Shown: positions 33,849-39,759 of the stretch, piece by piece
How the letters are laid out: each line of letters opens with the position of its first letter
Numbering within the stretch: position 1 is the first letter of the stretch
Origin: Pseudomonadota bacterium
Lineage (GTDB): Bacteria; Pseudomonadota; Alphaproteobacteria; Rhodospirillales; Magnetospirillaceae
DNA length: 39,759 nucleotides
Direction of reading: 5' to 3'
Assembly: GCA_021847015.1 (NCBI GenBank)
Contig: JAJZVW010000028.1
Location: 1-39,759, forward strand
Translations under genes and position numbers: made by a program
The notes under the pieces: generated by a model
Seen by the model: the letters and a program-made list of their open reading frames with translations, nothing else
Database searches by the model: none
What the model was told of the DNA's origin: nothing

Positions 33849-34385
33849 ATGGTTTCGCGCTTTCTTCGCCCCTCGGCGGCAGCGCTCTCGCTGCTCACGC
33901 TTTCGGCCTGCTCGACCAACAGCGGGCCGCCGGCCTGCCCGCCGGTGTACATCCTGTCCGACGCCAACAAACTCACCAAGTTCCGCCCCGGTACGGGCCG
34001 TGACGTCACCGACGTGGACGTCCAGGCCGAGATCGTCGGCTATCACGGCGACTGCAAGTACGAGGAGAAAAAGGACGGCGGCTGGACCGTCGACGTATCC
34101 CTGCAAGTATCCATGGATGTCAAGCGCGGTCCCGCCAACACCTCGCGAACGGCCGACCTGACCTACTTCGTGGCGATGCCGGCCTTCTATCCCACCCCCC
34201 AGGCGAAGGCCGAATTCCCGGTGACCATTTCCTTCCCCGAAGGCACGAATTTGGTTCATCACGTGGATGACACGGTCGACCTGACCTTCCCGATCAAGGC
34301 CAAGGAAATCATCGACAAGTACGAGATCTATCTCGGCTTCCAGACGACCGCCGAGGAACTCCGGTACAACCGCAGGACAAAATAG
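33849..34385 (+). CDS. Putative lipoprotein of unknown function
   Basis: A 178-residue exported protein. The N-terminus has basic residues and a hydrophobic core, then the lipobox LSAC with C21 as the lipid-bearing residue (MVSRFLRPSAAALSLLTLSAC). The mature part has no cofactor motif. Two further cysteines (in PPACPPVY and HGDCKYEE) could form a disulfide. The alternation of strands (WTVDVSLQVSMDVK, FPVTISFPEG, VDLTFPIKAKE) suggests a beta-sandwich. The family is not recognised. It follows the CDGSH gene by 13 bases. Confidence 0.8.
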   Translation: MVSRFLRPSAAALSLLTLSACSTNSGPPACPPVYILSDANKLTKFRPGTGRDVTDVDVQAEIVGYHGDCKYEEKKDGGWTVDVSLQVSMDVKRGPANTSRTADLTYFVAMPAFYPTPQAKAEFPVTISFPEGTNLVHHVDDTVDLTFPIKAKEIIDKYEIYLGFQTTAEELRYNRRTK

Positions 34386-34455
34386 CCCGCGCATGGCGAT
34401 AATGGGCGGGACCCGGTTGACTCTTGGCCAGCCACGGCTAAACTCCCGGCCACAG

Positions 34456-34669
34456 ATGATCCCCGCGGGAGAGATCGCAGCCGTATGAACGGGTGCGACG
34501 CCGAAGGAGCAACCGCCCCTGGAAACTCTCAGGCAAACGGACCGCGGGGGGATGAATCTCTGGAAAGCTGGCGGCGCCGACGCGTGATCGGCCTGCCCAC
34601 CGACGAAGTAAGCCGCCTACCGCACCACGGCGAATAGGCGGTGAATCTTTCAGGTTCCGAGACAGAGGG
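34456..34669 (+). promoter_or_regulatory. Tandem glycine riboswitch ahead of gcvT
   Basis: Two glycine aptamers lie in series. The first (about 34456-34552) has GGGAGAG, GCCGAAGGAGCAACCGCCC and GGAAACTCTCAGGCAAACGGACCGCGG. The second (about 34553-34669) has ATCTCTGGAAAG, CCACCGACGAAGTAAGCCGCC and GAATCTTTCAGGTTCCGAGACAGAGG. These are the conserved cores of the gcvT RNA family, which turns on glycine cleavage genes when glycine is high. The spacer 34386-34718 is otherwise non-coding. Confidence 0.95.
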
Positions 34670-34708
34670 GGGCACGAGCCGTTACGCCCGTAATGCGCCC
34701 CGAAATCT

Positions 34709-34714
34709 GGAGGG
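34709..34714 (+). promoter_or_regulatory. Shine-Dalgarno site that places the gcvT start at a TTG
   Basis: GGAGGG lies five bases upstream of the TTG at 34719, while the alternative in-frame GTG at 34641 lies inside the second glycine aptamer. The site therefore favours TTG as start. It is close enough to the riboswitch for control of translation. Confidence 0.7.
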
Positions 34715-34718
34715 ACCG

Positions 34719-35834
34719 TTGACCGATTCTCAAGCCCCCCTGCTGACCACACCGCTTGACGCGCTCCACCGTGAACTCGGCGCGCGGATGGTGCCCTTCG
34801 CCGGCTACGCCATGCCGGTCCAGTACCCCGCCGGCATCCTCGCGGAGCATGTGCACACCCGCTCCCAGGCCGGCCTGTTCGACGTCTCCCATATGGGTCA
34901 GGTGGACATCGTCGGCCCCGATGCCGCCCAATGGCTGGAAACGCTGGTCCCCGGCGATATCGCCGGGCTGGCCGTGGGGCGCACCCGCTACACCGTCTTC
35001 ACCAATGCGGACGGCGGCATCCTCGACGATCTGATGGTCTCGAAACTGGCCGACGACCATTTGTTCCTGGTGGTCAACGCCGCCTGCAAGCACGCGGACA
35101 TCGCCCATCTGCGCCGCCACCTCGACCCGCGCCTGACGCTCCGCGAAATCGGCGACCGAGCGCTGCTGGCCCTGCAAGGCCCCGAAGCGGCGGCGGCGCT
35201 CGCCCGCCTGGCGCCGGAGGCGGCGGCCATGGCCTTCATGTCGATCCGCGCGCTCGCCATCGACGGCGTCCCCTGCCTGGCAACCCGATCGGGTTACACC
35301 GGCGAAGACGGCTACGAAATCTCCGTCCCCGCCGATCGGGCGGACGCGCTCGCCCGCCGCTTGCTGTCCCTGCCCGGAGTCAAGCCGGTGGGCCTCGGCG
35401 CGCGCGATTCCTTGCGGCTGGAGGCCGGTCTGTGCCTTTACGGTTCGGACATCGACACCGCCACCACCCCGGTGGAGGCCGGCCTCGCCTGGATCATCGG
35501 CAAGCGCCGCCGCGAACAGGGCGGCTTCCCGGGGGCGGCGATCATTCAGCGGCAACTTGCCGAAGGTGCGCCGCGCGTCCGCGTCGGCCTTCTCCCCGAC
35601 GGCCGCGCCCCGGCACGCGCCCATGCCGAAATCGTCGATGCTTCCGGCGCACGGCTGGGGGAGGTTACATCCGGCGGTTTCGGCCCCTCGCTCAACGGCT
35701 CGCTCGCCATGGGTTACGTCCCGCCCGCCTTCGCCCAGCTGGGCACCAAAGTCGCGCTGGTGGTGCGTGGCAAGCCGCTGGATGCGCGCGTCGCGCCGAT
35801 GCCGTTCGTCCCACACCGCTACCACAAGCAATGA
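34719..35834 (+). CDS. gcvT: Aminomethyltransferase (glycine cleavage T protein)
   Basis: A 371-residue tetrahydrofolate-dependent enzyme that takes the aminomethyl group from lipoylated GcvH and releases ammonia. Typical motifs include [19 protein letters not shown] near the start, [39 protein letters not shown] and [17 protein letters not shown]. The start is TTG (reads as Met), chosen for its ribosome site; the next Met would remove conserved residues. It is the first gene of the operon, under the glycine riboswitch, with gcvH 11 bases downstream. Confidence 0.96.
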   Translation: MTDSQAPLLTTPLDALHRELGARMVPFAGYAMPVQYPAGILAEHVHTRSQAGLFDVSHMGQVDIVGPDAAQWLETLVPGDIAGLAVGRTRYTVFTNADGGILDDLMVSKLADDHLFLVVNAACKHADIAHLRRHLDPRLTLREIGDRALLALQGPEAAAALARLAPEAAAMAFMSIRALAIDGVPCLATRSGYTGEDGYEISVPADRADALARRLLSLPGVKPVGLGARDSLRLEAGLCLYGSDIDTATTPVEAGLAWIIGKRRREQGGFPGAAIIQRQLAEGAPRVRVGLLPDGRAPARAHAEIVDASGARLGEVTSGGFGPSLNGSLAMGYVPPAFAQLGTKVALVVRGKPLDARVAPMPFVPHRYHKQ

Positions 35835-35845
35835 GGAGCCCCGCC

Positions 35846-36220
35846 ATGAGCGAAATTCGCTTCACCAAGGATCATGAATGGATTCACGTCGACGGCGGCA
35901 TCGGCACCGTTGGAATCACCGATTATGCCCAGAGCCAATTGGGCGACGTGGTGTTCGTCGAACTGCCCGAAGCCGGCCGGAACGTGACCCAAGGGGGCGA
36001 GGCCGCAGTGGTGGAATCCGTCAAGGCCGCCAGCGAGGTCTATTCGCCGGTCGCCGGAACCGTCGTCGAAAGCAATGGCGCCCTTGCCGACAAGCCGGGA
36101 TTGATCAACGAGGAGCCGGAGGCCGGCGCTTGGATGTTCAAGCTGCGTCTTGCCGATCCCGGCCAGTTGGCCTCCCTGATGGATCGCGCTGCCTACGAGA
36201 CCTATCTCAGCACGCTGTGA
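35846..36220 (+). CDS. gcvH: Glycine cleavage system H protein
   Basis: A 124-residue lipoyl carrier that shuttles the aminomethyl group between P and T proteins. The lipoylated lysine is K60 in [15 protein letters not shown], the family signature. The start [13 protein letters not shown] is typical and GAGGAG lies upstream of the ATG. Length is normal. It sits between gcvT and gcvPA in the expected order. Confidence 0.97.
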   Translation: MSEIRFTKDHEWIHVDGGIGTVGITDYAQSQLGDVVFVELPEAGRNVTQGGEAAVVESVKAASEVYSPVAGTVVESNGALADKPGLINEEPEAGAWMFKLRLADPGQLASLMDRAAYETYLSTL

Positions 36221-36276
36221 AACTTCGTGCCGCCGGCCTTTCCCGAGGACGGCCCGGATGCTGCAAGGATGCCGTG

Positions 36277-37626
36277 ATGCGCTACCTGCCCCATACCGAT
36301 TCCGATCGTCGCGACATGCTGGCGGCGATCGGGGTCGCGGACGTCGACTCCCTCTTCCGCGACGTGCCCGAGTCGGCCCGGCTGCCCGGCCCGTTCGACC
36401 TTCCCCGCGCCCTGGGGGAAATGGAGGTCGAACGCGCCTTCCAGCGCATGGCGGTGACGAATCTGTCGGCAGATCGCGCCCCCTTCTTCATCGGCGCGGG
36501 CGTGTACCGGCACCATATCCCCGCGGCGGTGGGCCAATTGCTGATGCGTGGCGAGTTCCTCACCGCCTATACCCCCTATCAGCCTGAAATCTCCCAGGGC
36601 ACGCTCCAGGTGCTGTTCGAGTTCCAGACCCAGGTGGCGGCCATCACCGGCATGGATGTGGCCAACGCCTCGATGTACGACGGCGCCACCGCCTGCGCCG
36701 AAGCCGCGGTGATGGCCTGCCGGGTAACCAAGCGCGCCAAGGTGATCCTGTCGGGATCGCTGCACCCCCATTACCGCGCGACCACCGAGACGTCGCTCCG
36801 TTACACCGAGATGGACGCGGACGTCCTCGACCCGGATCCGCTGGGCGTCGAGGATCTGATCGGCCGGGTGGATTCCCGCACCGCCTGCGTGATCGTCCAG
36901 AACCCCGGCTTCTTCGGCGGCATCAAGGACCTGCGCCCGCTCGCCGGCGCATGCCATGCCGCCGGGGCGCTGCTGGTGGTTGCGGTGGCCGATCCGGTCA
37001 GCCTCGGCCTGGTCGAAGCACCCGGCGCAATGGGCGCCGACATCGTCGTCGGTGACGGCCAATCCCTGGGCGTCGGGCTGTCGTTCGGCGGCCCGGGCCT
37101 GGGATTGTTCGCCACCCGCGAGAAATTCGTCCGCCAGATGCCGGGCCGCCTGGCCGGCCAGACCGTCGATGCGGACGGCAAACGGGGTTTCGTCCTGACG
37201 CTCAGCACCCGCGAGCAGCACATCCGCCGCGAAAAGGCCACCAGCAACATCTGTACGAATTCCGGCCTGTGCGCCCTGGCCTTCTCCATCCACCTGACCT
37301 TGCTCGGGGGCTCCGGATTCGCCCGCCTCGCCGAACTGAACCACGCCGCCGCGGTAAGGCTGGAGAGCAAGCTTGCGCGGATGCGCGGCGTGCGCGTCCT
37401 GGCCACGAGCTATTTCAACGAGTTCGCTATCCATCTGGGCGATGGCGCGGATGCCGCCCGGGTGGTGGAGCGGCTGGCGGCCAAGGGCGTCCTGGGCGGC
37501 GTGCCCGCCTCGCGCTTCTATCCCAGCTACCCCGAACTGGCGCCGGTGCTGATCCTGGCCGCAACCGAAACGAACACCGAGTCCGAGATGGACACCCTGG
37601 CGGCCGCCCTCGAGGAGGTGCTGTGA
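36277..37626 (+). CDS. gcvPA: Glycine dehydrogenase (decarboxylating) subunit 1
   Basis: A 449-residue alpha subunit of the split P protein, which decarboxylates glycine using PLP together with subunit 2. Family sequences include [52 protein letters not shown] and [32 protein letters not shown] (given here only as a landmark in the second half). The ATG at 36277 has AAGGAT upstream. Its stop overlaps the start of gcvPB by one base (TGATG), so the two subunits are translationally coupled. Confidence 0.96.
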   Translation: MRYLPHTDSDRRDMLAAIGVADVDSLFRDVPESARLPGPFDLPRALGEMEVERAFQRMAVTNLSADRAPFFIGAGVYRHHIPAAVGQLLMRGEFLTAYTPYQPEISQGTLQVLFEFQTQVAAITGMDVANASMYDGATACAEAAVMACRVTKRAKVILSGSLHPHYRATTETSLRYTEMDADVLDPDPLGVEDLIGRVDSRTACVIVQNPGFFGGIKDLRPLAGACHAAGALLVVAVADPVSLGLVEAPGAMGADIVVGDGQSLGVGLSFGGPGLGLFATREKFVRQMPGRLAGQTVDADGKRGFVLTLSTREQHIRREKATSNICTNSGLCALAFSIHLTLLGGSGFARLAELNHAAAVRLESKLARMRGVRVLATSYFNEFAIHLGDGADAARVVERLAAKGVLGGVPASRFYPSYPELAPVLILAATETNTESEMDTLAAALEEVL

Positions 37627-39146
37627 TGGCCGATACCCTCACCGTCTCCGGCAATCGCGCCCTGATGATCGAGGAACCGCTGATCTTCGAGCTGGGCCAT
37701 CCCGGTCGCGTCGGCGTGGATCTTCCGGCGCCCGCTCCGGTAGATTTCGACCGCCTGGGCGGCTGCCGCAGGAGCGAGCCCGCAGCCCTTCCCGACCTCG
37801 CCGAACCGCAGGCGGTCCGCCACTACACCCGCCTGTCCCAGAAGAATTACGGTATCGACACCGGCTTCTACCCGTTGGGGTCGTGCACCATGAAGCACAA
37901 TCCCCGGCTGGCGGAAAAGATGGCCCGCCTGCCCGGCTTCGCGGATGTCCACCCGTTCCAGCCGGTTGGGACGATCCAGGGCGCACTGGAGGTGATCGAT
38001 TCCCTGGCCGGTTGGCTGAAGGCGCTGACCGGCATGCCGGCGGTGGCGATGACGCCGGCCGCCGGAGCCCACGGCGAATGGTGCGGCTTGATGGCCATCC
38101 GTGCCTGCCTTGAGGCCCGCGGTCAGGGTCACCGCCGCCGCGTGCTGGTACCCGAATCGGCCCACGGGACCAATCCCGCCTCGGCGGCCATGTGCGGCTT
38201 CTCGGTCGATTCCATCCCCGCCAAGGACGACGGGCGGGTGGATCTGGCCGCCTTGACGGCCAAGCTGGGCGACGACGTCGCCTGCCTGATGCTGACCAAC
38301 CCCAATACCTGCGGCCTGTTCGAGAGCGAAATCATCGCCATCGCCGGGGCCGTCCACGGCGCGGGCGCGTTCTTCTATTGCGACGGGGCCAATTTCAACG
38401 CCATCGTCGGCCGGGTGCGGATCGCCGATCTCGGCATCGACGCCATGCACATCAACCTGCACAAGACGTTCTCCACCCCCCATGGCGGCGGCGGCCCCGG
38501 AGCCGGTCCCACCGTGCTGTCGGCGGAACTGGCGCCGTTCGCGCCCTTGCCCTTCGTCGTCCACGGGACGGACGGATTCAGACTGATCGAGCACGCCCAC
38601 GATGCCCCCGGGCATCAGCCTTTCGGGCGCATCAAGGGCTACCACGGGCAGTTCGGGGTGTTCGTGCGCGCGCTCGCCTACATCATGAGCATGGGCGCCG
38701 ACGGCCTGCGCCAGGCGTCCTCGGACGCGGTGCTCAACGCCAATTACCTGCTGGCCCGCCTGAACGATGCGCTGTCGCCGTCCTTCGCCGGTCCCTGCAT
38801 GCACGAATGCCTGTTCGACGACCGCTTCCTCAAGGACACGGGCGTCACGACGCTCGACTTCGCCAAGGCGCTGATCGACGAGGGCTACCACCCGATGACC
38901 ATGTATTTCCCGTTGGTGGTCCACGGCGCCCTGCTCATGGAACCCACCGAGACGGAAAGCAGGGAAACGCTCGACGCGTTCGTCGCCGTGGTCCGCGCCC
39001 TCGCCGCCAAGGCCAAGGCCGGCCAAGCCGAGGAATTCAAGCAGGCGCCCCGTTTCACGCCACGGCGGCGGCTCGACGAAACGTTGGCCGCGCGCACCCC
39101 GATCCTGCGCTGGAGGCCCCCGGCGGACCGGCAGGCCGCCGAATAG
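37626..39146 (+). CDS. gcvPB: Glycine dehydrogenase (decarboxylating) subunit 2
   Basis: A 506-residue beta subunit of the split P protein and the one that carries PLP. The cofactor lysine is in the motif NLHKTFSTPHGGGGPG, and GSCTMKHNPR, ESAHGTNPAS and NPNTCGLFE are also conserved. Splitting of GcvP into two subunits is seen in many alphaproteobacteria and Gram-positive bacteria. The start ATG shares a base with the gcvPA stop. It ends the operon; a 7-bp CCACCCC/GGGGTGG pair lies around 39152-39180 beyond the stop but has no T-run. Confidence 0.97.
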   Translation: MADTLTVSGNRALMIEEPLIFELGHPGRVGVDLPAPAPVDFDRLGGCRRSEPAALPDLAEPQAVRHYTRLSQKNYGIDTGFYPLGSCTMKHNPRLAEKMARLPGFADVHPFQPVGTIQGALEVIDSLAGWLKALTGMPAVAMTPAAGAHGEWCGLMAIRACLEARGQGHRRRVLVPESAHGTNPASAAMCGFSVDSIPAKDDGRVDLAALTAKLGDDVACLMLTNPNTCGLFESEIIAIAGAVHGAGAFFYCDGANFNAIVGRVRIADLGIDAMHINLHKTFSTPHGGGGPGAGPTVLSAELAPFAPLPFVVHGTDGFRLIEHAHDAPGHQPFGRIKGYHGQFGVFVRALAYIMSMGADGLRQASSDAVLNANYLLARLNDALSPSFAGPCMHECLFDDRFLKDTGVTTLDFAKALIDEGYHPMTMYFPLVVHGALLMEPTETESRETLDAFVAVVRALAAKAKAGQAEEFKQAPRFTPRRRLDETLAARTPILRWRPPADRQAAE

Positions 39147-39162
39147 AGGCTCCACCCCGCGA

Positions 39163-39639
39163 TCAGCGGTGTGGGGGTGGCAGGTCCGCGATCTCCGCCG
39201 CGGCGACGGTGATCTTCAGGTCCGGGACGGGAATCTCGGCGAGAAAGCGGTGGCCAGCCAGCACCGCCCGCCGCCGCATGAGGACGCCTTGGCCGAGGGC
39301 CAGGCCGACCAGATCGACCGCGAACAGCAGGGTCGCCAAGCGCATGGCCCAACCGGCCAGGCTGCCCGCCAGCGGGATGGCGAACAGCAGCGGCAGGGCC
39401 GCATACAGGCAGGCGTCCCGCCACCGCTGGGCGCGGAAGACCCGGATCGCCGCCAGCGCGGCCGGTGAGGCCAACACCAGATCCACGCCCGCTTCAGCGA
39501 TCAGGCGCGCCGCAAGATCGTCGCCCGCCTTGGAAAAGCCCGAGACGGTCGCCCGCAGGGAAAGGCCGTCCGGCGACGGCAGAAATACGGCCTCGATAGG
39601 TTCGGCTGGCCATTGGACCCGGGGGATACCCAGCCTTAG
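39163..39639 (-). pseudogene. Membrane protein gene cut at its 5' end by an IS5-family element
   Basis: The reading frame stays open from the stop at 39163 up to the insertion boundary near 39639 and beyond, until a stop inside the IS at 39673-39675. No normal start is left on the chromosomal side, so the N-terminal part is lost or displaced by the insertion. The remaining ~158 residues read IPRVQWPAEPIEAVFLPSPD and further on have two or three hydrophobic helices (ACLYAALPLLFAIPLAGSLAG, ATLLFAVDLVGLALGQGVL). The layout faintly recalls the C-terminus of a P1B-type metal ATPase, but I am not sure of this. A shorter product from the GTG at 39486 (107 residues) is possible. Confidence 0.5.
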
Positions 39640-39759
39640 AGGCTGACCGAAAATTAAATTGAGTGATTTCAGTCACTTGTGGTTCTGTCTGGTTGCGAAA
39701 TCAAGACGAGGCCGCAAGATGGTGTGGACTGAAATCACCCGGCCGAAGTATCGGCGGGA
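39639..39759 (+). mobile_element. IS5-family insertion sequence (left end, cut by window edge)
   Basis: The left end appears near 39639, where AT-rich sequence starting AGGCTGACCGAAAATTAA replaces GC-rich coding DNA. TTAG (39636-39639) next to it fits the YTAR target of IS5-group elements. The start of a transposase follows at 39719. The right end lies outside the window, so the second inverted repeat and the target duplication cannot be checked. Confidence 0.65.
39719..39759 (+). CDS. IS5-family transposase (5' end only)
   Basis: Thirteen codons are visible, reading MVWTEITRPKYRR. This closely matches the N-terminus of IS5-family DDE transposases, which commonly begin with WTEITR followed by a Tyr and basic residues. 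The start ATG is at 39719, about 80 bases from the element's left end, with a weak GAGG upstream. The catalytic domain is not in the window. Confidence 0.7.
   Translation, partial: MVWTEITRPKYRR

Noticed and set aside
34641-34718. GTG at 34641 as the gcvT start
   Set aside because: It lies inside the second glycine aptamer and lacks a ribosome site; TTG at 34719 has one.
39147-39185. CCACCCC/GGGGTGG pair after gcvPB as a terminator
   Set aside because: The stem is short, the loop is long and no T-run follows in either direction.
1-39759. CRISPR array, prophage, or plasmid origin
   Set aside because: No regularly spaced repeats, phage structural genes or replication initiator genes were seen.

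Overview
The window is GC-rich chromosomal DNA (roughly 65% G+C by eye) from an alphaproteobacterium. A Rhodospirillaceae member close to Magnetospirillum or Phaeospirillum is my best guess. This rests on the gene content: a reverse-type dsr operon, a tandem glycine riboswitch ahead of gcvT, alpha-type EF-Tu, type II homoserine kinase, RlmB and YqgE. I could not run a database search, so the genus is inference.

Layout. Positions 1-1.5 kb hold translation genes: the 5' end of tuf, tRNA-Gly and tRNA-Tyr on the minus strand, then rlmB and tRNA-Thr on the plus strand. From 1.5 to 5 kb lie a small membrane protein, a 566-residue orphan and a voltage-gated-type K+ channel. From 5 to 9.3 kb a plus-strand run encodes a TrpD2-like protein, a CobB/DsrN-type amidase and a two-gene ABC-2 exporter. 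A REC-REC-GGDEF regulator follows (9.4-10.6 kb, minus).

The core is a minus-strand operon, dsrA-B-E-F-H-C-M-K-L-J-O-P (21.4 down to 10.7 kb). The presence of DsrEFH and DsrL, with no dsrD in the cluster, points to the oxidative direction. Sulfur would be passed from DsrEFH to DsrC, DsrAB would oxidise it to sulfite, DsrL would link DsrAB to NAD(P), and the DsrMKJOP membrane complex would handle DsrC thiols and quinone or periplasmic electrons. Divergent from dsrA are a TauD/TfdA-type dioxygenase and a 77-residue orphan. Next comes a cobA-cbiX pair, which supplies and metallates sirohydrochlorin for the siroheme of DsrAB; the DsrN-type amidase would amidate siroheme. An HD-GYP phosphodiesterase lies beyond.

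From 26 to 34.4 kb are housekeeping genes: yqgE, a DsbD/ScsB-type reductase, otsA, thrB-rnhA, ispH, a double-CDGSH protein and a lipoprotein. The thrB/ispH gap holds a 144-bp MITE-like palindrome with target duplication and two more long perfect palindromes. From 34.4 to 39.1 kb lies the glycine cleavage operon gcvT-H-PA-PB behind its tandem glycine riboswitch. At the right edge an IS5-family element begins inside a gene and truncates it.

Best leads: a dyad in the dsrA/dioxygenase intergenic region, an unassigned structured RNA candidate with an intrinsic terminator at 24.63-24.79 kb, the MITE and palindrome cluster at 32.2-32.5 kb, and the TrpD2-like/DsrN pair. I did not find a wholly new multi-gene system.
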